Made by a program: the position numbers and the translations under genes
NCBI GenBank assembly: GCA_030745755.1
Contig: JASLOA010000032.1
Location: 1-38,811 of the forward strand
Source: Kiritimatiellia bacterium
Lineage (GTDB): Bacteria; Verrucomicrobiota; Kiritimatiellia; UBA8416; JABMPJ01
Direction of reading: 5' to 3'
Length of the DNA: 38,811 nucleotides
Shown here: positions 16,412 to 27,486 of the stretch, piece after piece
Numbering within the stretch: position 1 is the first letter of the stretch
Layout: each line of letters starts with the position of its first letter
Notes under the pieces: generated by a model
What the model saw: only the letters and a program-made list of their open reading frames with translations
Told to the model about the DNA's origin: nothing
Databases searched by the model: none

Positions 16412-16510
16412 CAGAGAGAACTACCGCTTGTTGTGGGATCCGAACGCCACTATGAGTCGGGAGGGGGCCTCTGCAAAGGCATCATAGATGCCGGTTGAGC
16501 ACGCGGGCCT

Positions 16511-18181
16511 CTACCGCCGAAGCGGGCGATAGCGTACGCGATGCGGCTGCGCCTTGTCGCCCAAGGTCTTCTGACGCCACTCATGGTAGGCCTGGTAATT
16601 GCCTTCGAACCAGACGACCTCGCTGTTCCCCTCGAATGAGAGAATGTGTGTCGCGATGCGATCGAGGAACCAGCGATCATGGCTGATGACGACGGCGCAG
16701 CCGCCGAAGTTGATCAACCCGTCCTCCAGTGAACGCAGCGTGGCAACATCAAGGTCGTTTGAGGGCTCATCGAGCAACAACAGGTTGCCGCCGCTCTTGA
16801 GCAGCTTGGCCAGGTGGACGCGGTTGCGCTCACCGCCCGAAAGCACACCAACCTTCTGCTGTTGGTCTGTGCCCTTCAGGTTGAATCGCGAGCAATAGGC
16901 GCGGCTGCTCATCTGGCGGCCACCCACTTCGATCGTTTCCATGCCGCCACTGATCTCTTCAAAGACGGTCTTATTCGGATCAAGATCGTCGCGAAACTGG
17001 TCCACATAGGCCACATCCACGCTCTCTCCAATCTGCAGGGCGCCCGAGGTAGGTTCCTCCTGGCCGGTGATCATCTTAAAGAGGGTCGTTTTGCCTGCCC
17101 CATTGCCGCCAATCACGCCTACGATGCCGCCGGGAGGCAGGTTGAAGCTGACCTCCTCCATGATGACGCGCTCACCATACACTTTCGTGAGTCCGTCCGC
17201 CCTGACCACCAGGTTGCCCAGGCGCTGACCGTGCGGGATCTGAATAGCCAGCTTGTCTTCGCTGGCATCGAACTCCTGCGAGGCCAGTTCCTCGTAGCGC
17301 TTGAGGCGCGCCTTGTTCTTGGTCAGCCGACTGGAGGCATTCATCCGTACCCATTCGAGTTCCCGCTCAAGGAGTTTGCGCCGTGACGCATTCTGCTTCG
17401 ACTGATGCGCCGCGATAGCCTGCTTCTGTTCCAACCACGCCTCGTAGTTCCCTTTATAGGGGTAGGCCCGCCCGCCATCCAGCTCCAGGATCCACTCGGT
17501 CACATTCGAAAGAAAATAGCGGTCATGCGTTACCACAATCAGCGTGCCTTTGAACCGTTTAAGGTGCTCCTCGATCCAGGCGACCGACTCCGTATCCAGA
17601 TGGTTGGTTGGTTCATCGAGAAGCAGTACGTCGGGGTTCTGGAGCAGGAGTCGACAGAGCGCTACGCGCCGCTTCTCGCCACCGGAGAGAATCTTGATGG
17701 AGGTGTCCCCGTCAGGCAGGCGCAACGCATCCATGGCCATGTCGACCTGGTGATCCAGCTCCCAGAGGTCAAGCGTATCGATTTCAGTCTGGAGCGCATC
17801 ATATTCGTCGTTGAGCTTCTCCGTCTCTTCGGGAGAAAGGTCCTCGCCCATCAGGCCACACAGCTCATCATAGCGGTCCAGCTTGGCCTGCAGAACCGTA
17901 ACCCCCTCGGCGACCACCTCTTGAACCGTCTTGGTCTGATCCAGCGGCGGCTCCTGTTCGAGATAGCCGATCGTGCGATTGCGCGCGATCTGGGCCGACC
18001 CGATGAAGTCCTTATCCTGCCCGGCCATGATGCGCAGCAGGCTCGTCTTGCCCGACCCGTTGGCGCCGATCACTCCAATGCGGGCCCCAAAGAAGAAGGA
18101 GAGGTTAATGCCATCCAGGATGGTCTTTGTATTGTGCTGCTTGGTCACGTCCTCAAGGACATATGCATATTCGCCGGCCAT
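16511..18181 (-). CDS. ettA: Energy-dependent translational throttle protein EttA (ABC-F)
   Basis: This 556-residue ABC-F ATPase binds the ribosomal E site and gates the first elongation steps according to the ATP/ADP ratio. Two ABC domains are clear. The first has Walker [12 protein letters not shown] near residue 39, signature [16 protein letters not shown] near 164 and Walker [14 protein letters not shown]. The second has Walker [12 protein letters not shown] near 355, signature [15 protein letters not shown] and Walker [13 protein letters not shown]. The arm region in domain 1 ([15 protein letters not shown]) and the [14 protein letters not shown] linker are typical of EttA. AAGGAGA precedes the ATG at 18181. 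It lies downstream of icd on the same strand, with a repeat between them, and converges on the MTHFR fusion. Confidence 0.95.
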   Translation of the reverse strand: MAGEYAYVLEDVTKQHNTKTILDGINLSFFFGARIGVIGANGSGKTSLLRIMAGQDKDFIGSAQIARNRTIGYLEQEPPLDQTKTVQEVVAEGVTVLQAKLDRYDELCGLMGEDLSPEETEKLNDEYDALQTEIDTLDLWELDHQVDMAMDALRLPDGDTSIKILSGGEKRRVALCRLLLQNPDVLLLDEPTNHLDTESVAWIEEHLKRFKGTLIVVTHDRYFLSNVTEWILELDGGRAYPYKGNYEAWLEQKQAIAAHQSKQNASRRKLLERELEWVRMNASSRLTKNKARLKRYEELASQEFDASEDKLAIQIPHGQRLGNLVVRADGLTKVYGERVIMEEVSFNLPPGGIVGVIGGNGAGKTTLFKMITGQEEPTSGALQIGESVDVAYVDQFRDDLDPNKTVFEEISGGMETIEVGGRQMSSRAYCSRFNLKGTDQQQKVGVLSGGERNRVHLAKLLKSGGNLLLLDEPSNDLDVATLRSLEDGLINFGGCAVVISHDRWFLDRIATHILSFEGNSEVVWFEGNYQAYHEWRQKTLGDKAQPHRVRYRPLRR

Positions 18182-18218
18182 AAGAGTGATCTCCTTCAGC
18201 GCTGGTGTGGGGGCTTAT

Positions 18219-18371
18219 TAGTGTCGTGTCTTACAGATACGATTGTATAACGCGACGGTCATCCCGAGCGAAGTCGAGGGATCTGCCTTCGATGATTGAA
18301 ATGAGATTCCTCGCTGTGCTCGGAATGACAATGACTTACACATACTGCAAACCCATTTTCGAGACAGGGCA

Positions 18372-18374
<3 letters not shown>
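18219..18374. repeat. MITE-like 156-bp element with terminal inverted repeats
   Basis: The left end TAGTGTCGTGTC (18219-18230) and right end GACAGGGCACTA (18363-18374) are inverted copies matching at 10 of 12 positions. Inside, GTCATCCCGAGCGAAGTCGA then GGGATCT (18258-18284) and its diverged inverse beginning AGATTCCTCGCTGTGCTCGG (from 18304) form a long hairpin. The left half matches the repeat at 7114-7176. The last three bases (CTA, 18372-18374) are the stop codon of icd read on the minus strand. No transposase is encoded. Target-site duplication is not clear. Confidence 0.7.
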
Positions 18375-20639
<2,265 letters not shown>

Positions 20640-20643
20640 TCAG

Positions 20644-20673
20644 GATATAAAGGGATTGGGCCATTGCCGTCAA
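20644..20673 (-). promoter_or_regulatory. Putative sigma70-type promoter of icd
   Basis: On the minus strand TTGACG (20673-20668) is followed after 18 bp by TATATC (20649-20644). Transcription would start near 20637, giving a leader of about 37 nt before the icd ATG. The match is 5/6 at -35 and 4/6 at -10. It is a prediction from sequence only. Confidence 0.45.
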
Positions 20674-20698
20674 TCTGCAAAGCGCATCCACTGGTGTA

Positions 20699-21792
<1,094 letters not shown>

Positions 21793-21817
21793 GTTTTGAG
21801 TCGGAGCGGTCCTGACC

Positions 21818-22005
21818 CCCGCCGGTTTACCCGGTGGGAGTCAAAGATCTTTCTCTGGGAGAGGGCGCAGTAAACGAGTCTGCGGCTGTCATGGCGCGAG
21901 GGTGGGCCTAACGGGCTTTCCTCGCGCCAGCCGGCCGCAATAGAGGCTGCTGGCGGTCTCCCTTAGGGATGGGGATCTCTCGCTCCCGCCGGGTGAACCG
22001 GCGGG
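21818..22005. repeat. Inverted pair of CCGG-hairpin repeats between gapA and pgk
   Basis: CCCGCCGG-TTTAC-CCGGTGGG (21818-21838) with tail AGTCAAAGATCT matches the repeat at 7025-7057. An inverted copy, with CCCGCCGG-GTGAA-CCGGCGGG at 21985-22005 preceded by GGGGATCTCTCG, faces it. Between them TGGCGCGAGG (21892-21901) pairs perfectly with CCTCGCGCCA (21920-21929). The whole can fold as an outer stem with branches. It occupies almost all of the gapA-pgk gap and would lie in the pgk leader. Confidence 0.82.
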
Positions 22006-22049
22006 GGGCGAACAGCGGTTGAGTTACACCTGGAATATTGGGAACGCAA

Positions 22050-23252
22050 ATGGACAAGAAGACGGTTCGTGATTTGGAATTGAGCGGTAAGCGCGTGTTG
22101 ATGCGCGTGGACTTCAATGTGCCACTGGATGGCGCGACGGTAACCGACGATACGCGCATTCGCGCCGCACTCAAGACGATTGAGCATGTGCTGGCCGAGG
22201 GTGCTTCACTGGTCCTGATGAGTCACCTGGGCCGCCCCAAGGGCGAAGCCAAGCCCGAGTTCAGCCTGAAGCCCGCCGCCGCAAAGCTGTCCGAGTTGCT
22301 CGGCAAGCCGGTCGCGTTTGCACCCGACTGCGTGGGCGCAGAAGTGAAGGCCATGGCCGATGCGCTGCAGCCTGGCGACGTGCTTCTTCTTGAGAATCTC
22401 CGCTTCCATCCTGAGGAAGAGGGTAAGAAGGTCGAGCCCGAGGCCCAGGAGGCCTTTGCCGCCCAGCTGGCCGAGCTGGGTGATGTCTATGTGAACGACG
22501 CTTTCGGTACCGCGCACCGCGCGCATGCCTCGATGGCCGTCGTCACGAAGCAGATCGACGAGTGTGCGGCTGGTTTCCTTCTGGAAAAGGAAATCGAGTA
22601 TCTCGGCAAAGCCGTTGCGAATCCTGAGAAGCCGTTCGTGGCCGTCATCGGTGGCGCCAAGATCAGTGGCAAGATTGACGTGCTGCGCAACCTGGCCGAC
22701 AAGGTGGACACGATTATCGTCGGTGGCGGCATGGCCTATACCTTCTATGTGGCCAAGGGCATCCCGGTGGGGAACTCCCTGGTCGAAGAGGAGAAGGTTG
22801 ACCTCGCGAAAGAGACCATGGAGCTGTTGGCCGCCAAGGGGGTCAAGCTGATGCTTCCGGTCGATCATGTAGTGGCCGATGCCTTCAGTGCAGACGCTAA
22901 CGTAAAGACCGTGGCTGAAGACGGTATTGAGGATGGCTGGATGGCCCTGGACGTGGGCCCCGGGACGTGCGACCTGTTTGCCGCCGAACTGGCCAACGCG
23001 AAGACAGTGGTCTGGAACGGTCCGATGGGCTGCTTTGAGATGGCCCCGTTCGCGGCCGGCACCATGAACATCGCCAAAGTTGTGGCCGAGACCGATTGCG
23101 TGAGCATTATTGGTGGTGGCGACAGCGTGAGCGCAGTCAACAAGAGCGGTTTGGCCGAGCAGATGTCACACATCAGCACCGGTGGCGGTGCGAGCCTCGA
23201 ATTTCTTGAGGGCAAGGCCCTCCCCGGAATCACCGCATTAAGCGACAAGTAA
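22050..23252 (+). CDS. pgk: Phosphoglycerate kinase
   Basis: This 400-residue enzyme transfers phosphate from 1,3-bisphosphoglycerate to ADP. It has the PGK signature KRVLMRVDFNVPL near residue 13, SHLGRPKGEAKPEFSL near 58, LLLENLRFHPEEEGKK near 112, GGAKISGKIDVL near 207 and the C-terminal nucleotide loop GGGDSVSAVNKSGL with STGGGASLEFLEGK. I start at ATG 22050 (MDKKTVRDL); the frame is open to a TTG at 22038 but that would add residues not seen in the family. It is 12 bases from tpiA and surely co-transcribed with it. Confidence 0.97.
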   Translation: MDKKTVRDLELSGKRVLMRVDFNVPLDGATVTDDTRIRAALKTIEHVLAEGASLVLMSHLGRPKGEAKPEFSLKPAAAKLSELLGKPVAFAPDCVGAEVKAMADALQPGDVLLLENLRFHPEEEGKKVEPEAQEAFAAQLAELGDVYVNDAFGTAHRAHASMAVVTKQIDECAAGFLLEKEIEYLGKAVANPEKPFVAVIGGAKISGKIDVLRNLADKVDTIIVGGGMAYTFYVAKGIPVGNSLVEEEKVDLAKETMELLAAKGVKLMLPVDHVVADAFSADANVKTVAEDGIEDGWMALDVGPGTCDLFAAELANAKTVVWNGPMGCFEMAPFAAGTMNIAKVVAETDCVSIIGGGDSVSAVNKSGLAEQMSHISTGGGASLEFLEGKALPGITALSDK

Positions 23253-23264
23253 GGAAGACGTAGA

Positions 23265-24023
23265 ATGAAGCTGAGAAAGAAGATTATTGCCGGCAACTGG
23301 AAGATGAACAAGACCGTGGGGGATGCCCAGGAACTGGCCTCTGCCGTGAAACTTGAGCTGGCGGAATGCCGCGAAGTTGACGTGGTCCTTTGCCCGCCGT
23401 TCACCGCGCTCAAGGCGGTTGGTGAGATCATCGACAACACCTCAATTAAGTTGGGTGCGCAGAATATGCACTGGGAGCCGGATGGCGCCTACACAGGCGA
23501 GATCTCCGCCAGTATGCTGCGCGACCTCTACTGTCACTACGTGATCCTGGGTCACAGCGAGCGTCGGACCTATTTTGGTGAGACTGATGCCATCGTAAAC
23601 CACAAAGTCAAGGCTGCCCTGGACTCTAATCTGCTCCCGATCGTTTGCGTGGGCGAGACGCTTGAAGAACGCGAAGCGGGACGGACCCAGGAAGTGATTC
23701 AGACCCAGGTTGAGGGTAGCCTGAGCGGGCTCGCCGCAGAACTGAAGCAGGTCATTGTGGCCTACGAGCCTATCTGGGCGATCGGAACCGGCCGCACGGC
23801 GACACCAGAGATGGCGCAGGAAGCACACGCGTTCATTCGTCGTATTTTGACCGGACTCAGTGATGCGGAGACCGCCGAGACGGTTCGGATTCAGTATGGC
23901 GGCAGTATGAAGCCCGGGAACGCGGAAGAACTCCTTTCGCAGCCCGATATCGACGGTGGCCTGATTGGTGGCGCCGCGCTCGACGCACGCTCGTTCGTGG
24001 AAATCGTGCGTCACGGAATGTAG
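23265..24023 (+). CDS. tpiA: Triosephosphate isomerase
   Basis: This 252-residue TIM-barrel enzyme interconverts dihydroxyacetone phosphate and glyceraldehyde 3-phosphate. Catalytic residues are in place: Asn11 and Lys13 in AGNWKMNKT, His97 in ILGHSERR, and Glu168 in AYEPIWAIGTGRTAT. The phosphate loop IQYGGSMKPGNAEELL and GGLIGGAALD follow. AAGGAAG precedes the ATG by 6 bases. It is directly downstream of pgk and upstream of secG, with a long hairpin before secG. Confidence 0.98.
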   Translation: MKLRKKIIAGNWKMNKTVGDAQELASAVKLELAECREVDVVLCPPFTALKAVGEIIDNTSIKLGAQNMHWEPDGAYTGEISASMLRDLYCHYVILGHSERRTYFGETDAIVNHKVKAALDSNLLPIVCVGETLEEREAGRTQEVIQTQVEGSLSGLAAELKQVIVAYEPIWAIGTGRTATPEMAQEAHAFIRRILTGLSDAETAETVRIQYGGSMKPGNAEELLSQPDIDGGLIGGAALDARSFVEIVRHGM

Positions 24024-24029
24024 AAGAGC

Positions 24030-24108
24030 AGTGATCAGTGATCGGCGATCAGTGATCAGTGGGAGAATGGAGAGCATACTGATCACTGGTAACTGATTAC
24101 TGATCACT
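24030..24108. repeat. Long hairpin of CAGTGATC repeats between tpiA and secG
   Basis: The left arm 24030-24060 (AGTGATCAGTGATCGGCGAT and onward) is mirrored by 24078-24108 with 26 of 31 positions paired and a 17-nt loop. Each arm also contains repeated GATCAGT units. Similar ATCAGTGATCAGTGATC repeats are common in GC-rich bacterial genomes, as I recall. It could attenuate or separate the tpiA and secG messages. No T-run follows. Confidence 0.88.
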
Positions 24109-24153
24109 CCAGTGGGTGGGATAGCGAAGTCCGGAACCGGGAGAGAAGAGCAT

Positions 24154-24597
24154 ATGGGAACATTCATTAGATATCTGTTGGTTTTGATTGAAGCGGTCTG
24201 CAGCATCATGCTGATCGGCGTGATCCTGATTCAGCGCACAAAGAGCCAGGGCCTCGGAATGGCGCTGGGTGGCCAGATGGGCGAGGCGCTGTTCGGCGCG
24301 CGCATGGGCAATGTGTTGACCCGGGTTACCGTGATTCTTGGAATCGTGTTCCTGGTCAATACAACTCTGTTGGCCTACATCGGTGCGAGCAATCGGCAGG
24401 TGTCCGTCACGGACGATGCGGTAGTGCCTATTCCCGCTGCGCCGGCTCAAACGGCTCCCATGGCAACTCCGGGCGGCGTTCTGCCGGCCGATATGCCGAT
24501 GGACGCTGCACCGGTTGATGCAGGTGCCGCCGCACCGGTTGAGGCGGCTCCCATGGCGGAGGTCCCGGCCGAGGCTGAGCCTGCGCCGGTGCAGTAG
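24154..24597 (+). CDS. secG: Protein translocase subunit SecG
   Basis: This 147-residue membrane protein is the small third subunit of the SecYEG channel. Two TM segments (about residues 5-24 and 52-72) enclose the conserved cytoplasmic loop with QRTKSQGLGMALGGQMGEAL and FGARMGNVLTRVT, typical of SecG. The C-terminal 65 residues are a Pro/Ala/Met-rich extension (APAQTAPMATPGG and onward) absent from short SecG proteins, as also seen in some other bacteria. GGGAGAG lies before ATG 24154. The link to tpiA is common in many phyla. Confidence 0.95.
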   Translation: MGTFIRYLLVLIEAVCSIMLIGVILIQRTKSQGLGMALGGQMGEALFGARMGNVLTRVTVILGIVFLVNTTLLAYIGASNRQVSVTDDAVVPIPAAPAQTAPMATPGGVLPADMPMDAAPVDAGAAAPVEAAPMAEVPAEAEPAPVQ

Positions 24598-24643
24598 TCG
24601 CCTCTGAAGGCGGCTCGCCGGGGACAGTAGAAAGGCATCCGAC

Positions 24644-25753
24644 ATGAACCCTGCCGGCATAGCTGTTCAGTTCAGCGTGGCCGGTCGGCCTGTATCTGTC
24701 AGTCCCACCGGCAGCGGCAACGTCAACGACACCTACCTCGCGATATTCAGAACCACCTTCTCCGAAGAACGCTTCATTCTGCAGCGTATCAACCGGAAGG
24801 TGTTTCCCGATCCCTCGCTGATCATGGCGAATCTGCGGGTGGTGACCAGCCACGTCCACAAGCGTCTTGAGGCTGAGGCGGAGGATTCGGATCGTATTTG
24901 GCAGCTTCCGCGTATTATCCCGACCAAGACGGGCAAGGACTTCATTCTCGATGAAGAAGGCGACTGCTGGCGCGCCATCTCTCTGATCGCGTCCGCCACG
25001 GCCTATGAGTCGATTCAGAGTCTTGAACATGCCCGTGAGGCCGGGCAGGTTCTGGGGCAGTTCCAGCGCCTGATCTGTGACATTGAGCCCTCTCTGCTGC
25101 ATGACACACTGGAGGGGTTCCATGTTACCCCGCACTACCTCGAAGAACTGGATGCCGCACTGATCACGGAATCAGGCCAGGAGCTGGCCAGGAGCACGAC
25201 CGGGGCGCGCGCGTGCCAGAAGTTCATCGAAGAGCGTCGTGACTGGTGTGCTATCCTCGAAGCGGCCCGAGAGAGTGGTGTGCTGCAGCTGCGCCCGACA
25301 CACGGTGATCCAAAGATCTCCAATATCATGATCGATGAGGACACAGGCAAGGGGACCTGCATCATTGATCTCGATACCGTGAAACCCGGTCTGATCCACT
25401 ATGACTTTGGCGACTGCCTGCGTTCTGCCTGCAACCCCGCCGGTGAGGATGAGAAAGACCTGGAAGAGGTCTACTTCGATACCGACCTGTGCCAGGCCAT
25501 CGTCAAAGGCTATATGAAGTACGCCTCAGAGTTCCTGACCGATGCCGATCGGCACTATCTCTTCGATAGCATCCGCTTGATCACATTCGAGCTGGGCCTG
25601 CGCTTCTTTGCCGACTACCTCGCCGGCGATGTCTATTTCAAGACCCGATACGAGGGTCACAACCTCCATCGCGCACGGGTACAGTTCAAGCTGTGCGAGA
25701 GCATCGAGACACGCGAGCCCGTCATCCGCCGCATCCTCGATAGCTGCGGGTAG
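24644..25753 (+). CDS. Aminoglycoside-phosphotransferase-fold kinase, N-acetylhexosamine 1-kinase-like
   Basis: This 369-residue sugar kinase resembles NahK/LnpB of bifidobacteria, which phosphorylates N-acetylhexosamines at C1. Shared features are GSGNVNDTYL near residue 23, RFILQRINRKVFPDPSLIMA near 43, the catalytic loop RPTHGDPKISNIMID (D222, N227), IIDLDTVKPGLIHYDFGDCL with the Mg-binding Asp, and ELGLRFFADYLAGDVYFKTR near 327. AAAGG lies 8 bases before the ATG. It follows secG and precedes a GH4 glycosidase, which fits a role in using galactose- or hexosamine-containing glycans. Substrate cannot be decided; the whole fold family is broad. Confidence 0.8.
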   Translation: MNPAGIAVQFSVAGRPVSVSPTGSGNVNDTYLAIFRTTFSEERFILQRINRKVFPDPSLIMANLRVVTSHVHKRLEAEAEDSDRIWQLPRIIPTKTGKDFILDEEGDCWRAISLIASATAYESIQSLEHAREAGQVLGQFQRLICDIEPSLLHDTLEGFHVTPHYLEELDAALITESGQELARSTTGARACQKFIEERRDWCAILEAARESGVLQLRPTHGDPKISNIMIDEDTGKGTCIIDLDTVKPGLIHYDFGDCLRSACNPAGEDEKDLEEVYFDTDLCQAIVKGYMKYASEFLTDADRHYLFDSIRLITFELGLRFFADYLAGDVYFKTRYEGHNLHRARVQFKLCESIETREPVIRRILDSCG

Positions 25754-25837
25754 CGCGAGGCGGGTGTGGGCTACATGGCTAAAGAACTAACGATGTGAAC
25801 GATATCTCATCAAACAAGTAAACAGAAGAAAACAGAA

Positions 25838-27241
25838 ATGGCCAAAGTAGTAATTATCGGTGGCGGCAGTCTTGGATTCGCGGGCGGATTGACCCGCGAC
25901 ATTCTGTCGTATGAAGCAACACAAGACGCCGAGTTCGTCTATGTTGACGTCGATCCCACGCGGCTTGAGTTTGGCGTGCAGTACGCGCAGCGCATTATTG
26001 AGGAGGGCAAGTACACCGGCGCGTCGGTAAGTGGAACGCTGGATCGGCGCGAGGCGCTGGCAGGCGCTGACTACATCATCATCAGCATCCTGGTGGGCGG
26101 CTACGAGGCCATCAAGGCGGAGATCGATATCCCGATGACCTACGGGATCGACCAGTGCATTGGCGACACCCTGACCCCGGGCGGGATCATGCGCTGCCTG
26201 CGCACCTTGCCGGAGCTGATGTGCATGGCCTGGGACATCGAGGAGATCTGCCCCAACGCCGTGGTGCTTAACTACACCAACCCGATGTCGATGCTCTCCT
26301 GGGGCTTCCAGGATGCCGCGCCGGAGGTCCAGTACGTCGGGCTCTGCCATTCGGTGCAGGGCACGGTGGGTGAATGGACCAACCGGCTGGGACTCAAGCG
26401 TCCGGACGTCAATTTCACCTGCGCCGGTATCAACCACCAGGCCTGGTTGCTCAGCTTCGAGGCCAATGGCGAGGATCAGCTACCGCGTATCCGTGAGCTC
26501 TGCACCGACCCCAAGATCTGGGCTGGGGACACCACGCGCATGGAGTATGTGAAGCACTTCGGCCACCCTGTAACCGAATCGAGCGGGCATGTCAGCGAGT
26601 ACAACTGGTGGTTCCGGAAGAACGCGGAAACCATCGCGCAGTATTGTGACGCGGAGAATGCGGTGTGGAACGGCGGCCACGGGTTCATCAAGACGCTCTA
26701 CGACCGGCCCGACTGGGAAGACCGGATGGAGAAGCGCGTGAGCGACCCCAAACCGCTGAATCTGAAGCGCGGCATGGAGTACGGGTCACAGATCATCAAT
26801 GCGATCGAGAGCGGCGAGTCCGTGGTGATCTACGGCAACGTCAAGAACCGCGGCCTGATCGAGAACCTGCCGGCTGAGTCGATTGTGGAGGTGCCGATTC
26901 ACGTCGACAAGAACGGCATGCAGCCGATCCGGGTGGGGGCGCTGCCGCCGCACCTGGCGGCGATCAACCGTGCCCAGATCGGCGTGCAGGAACTGGCGGT
27001 ACGGGCGGTGCAGGAACAGAACCCCGAGCGGGTCTTCCAGGCCATGGCCATGGATCCGCTCTGCGCCATGTCGTGTACCCTCGACCAGATCCGGGCGATG
27101 ACCCGTGAGCTGATGGAAGCCCATCGCGGGTTTATCCCGATCTTCAAGGACGCCCTCCCGGCCGAGCGCGAGGTGCTGCATCCCGAGAAGGCGCAGGAGA
27201 AAGAGGAGCACATCGATCCCGGCCTGGCGGACCAGCTGTAG
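25838..27241 (+). CDS. GH4 family alpha-galactosidase/alpha-glucosidase-like enzyme
   Basis: This 467-residue glycosidase of the NAD- and Mn-dependent GH4 family acts in the cytoplasm by an oxidation-elimination mechanism. The NAD-binding loop IIGGGSLGFAGGL is at residues 6-18. Substrate and metal residues appear in LNYTNPMSM (N148), LCHSVQGT (C170, H171) and AGINHQAW (H200). The CHSV form is that of MelA-like alpha-galactosidases, which favours that activity over 6-phospho-glucosidase types. It has no signal peptide, as expected. No strong ribosome site precedes ATG 25838. It is followed by a broken PHP gene. Confidence 0.9.
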   Translation: MAKVVIIGGGSLGFAGGLTRDILSYEATQDAEFVYVDVDPTRLEFGVQYAQRIIEEGKYTGASVSGTLDRREALAGADYIIISILVGGYEAIKAEIDIPMTYGIDQCIGDTLTPGGIMRCLRTLPELMCMAWDIEEICPNAVVLNYTNPMSMLSWGFQDAAPEVQYVGLCHSVQGTVGEWTNRLGLKRPDVNFTCAGINHQAWLLSFEANGEDQLPRIRELCTDPKIWAGDTTRMEYVKHFGHPVTESSGHVSEYNWWFRKNAETIAQYCDAENAVWNGGHGFIKTLYDRPDWEDRMEKRVSDPKPLNLKRGMEYGSQIINAIESGESVVIYGNVKNRGLIENLPAESIVEVPIHVDKNGMQPIRVGALPPHLAAINRAQIGVQELAVRAVQEQNPERVFQAMAMDPLCAMSCTLDQIRAMTRELMEAHRGFIPIFKDALPAEREVLHPEKAQEKEEHIDPGLADQL

Positions 27242-27258
27242 GAGGACACAGCGCGTTG

Positions 27259-27475
27259 ATGACCGGACTACATGACAATAACGAGTTGGAGCGCATACGG
27301 GCCGGTATTCCTGCAGGAGTGAAGCTGGTCGACAACCATGTCCACACCGAGCTGGCCTACTGCAGTGAAGACATGACCGTGGAGAAGGCGATCGCGCGGG
27401 CGTGGGCTGGCTTATCCTCACTTTGAGACCCGGCAGGCGGCGGCCGTGAGCGCATCGGATACGGTGACCCGCTAG
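27259..27475 (+). pseudogene. Internally deleted PHP-domain protein remnant
   Basis: An ATG frame of 55 codons (27259-27426) reads MTGLHDNNELERIRAGIPAG and then LVDNHVHTELAYCSEDMTVE. DNHVHTELAYCSEDM is the first metal-binding strand of a PHP-type phosphoesterase. The frame then stops. A second frame over 27405-27475 reads AYPHFETRQAAAVSASDTVT, which looks like a protein C-terminus. The simplest reading is loss of the middle of a PHP gene with a frame change at the join. GGAGGA after the GH4 stop would have served as its ribosome site. The transposase gene starts 11 bases later. Confidence 0.6.
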
Positions 27476-27486
27476 AGAAGGAGCCC

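Noticed and set aside
16479..16493. Hairpin GGCATC-ATA-GATGCC as a bidirectional terminator between the MTHFR fusion and ettA
   Set aside because: The stem is only 6 bp with no T-tract on either side, so a terminator call is not supported.
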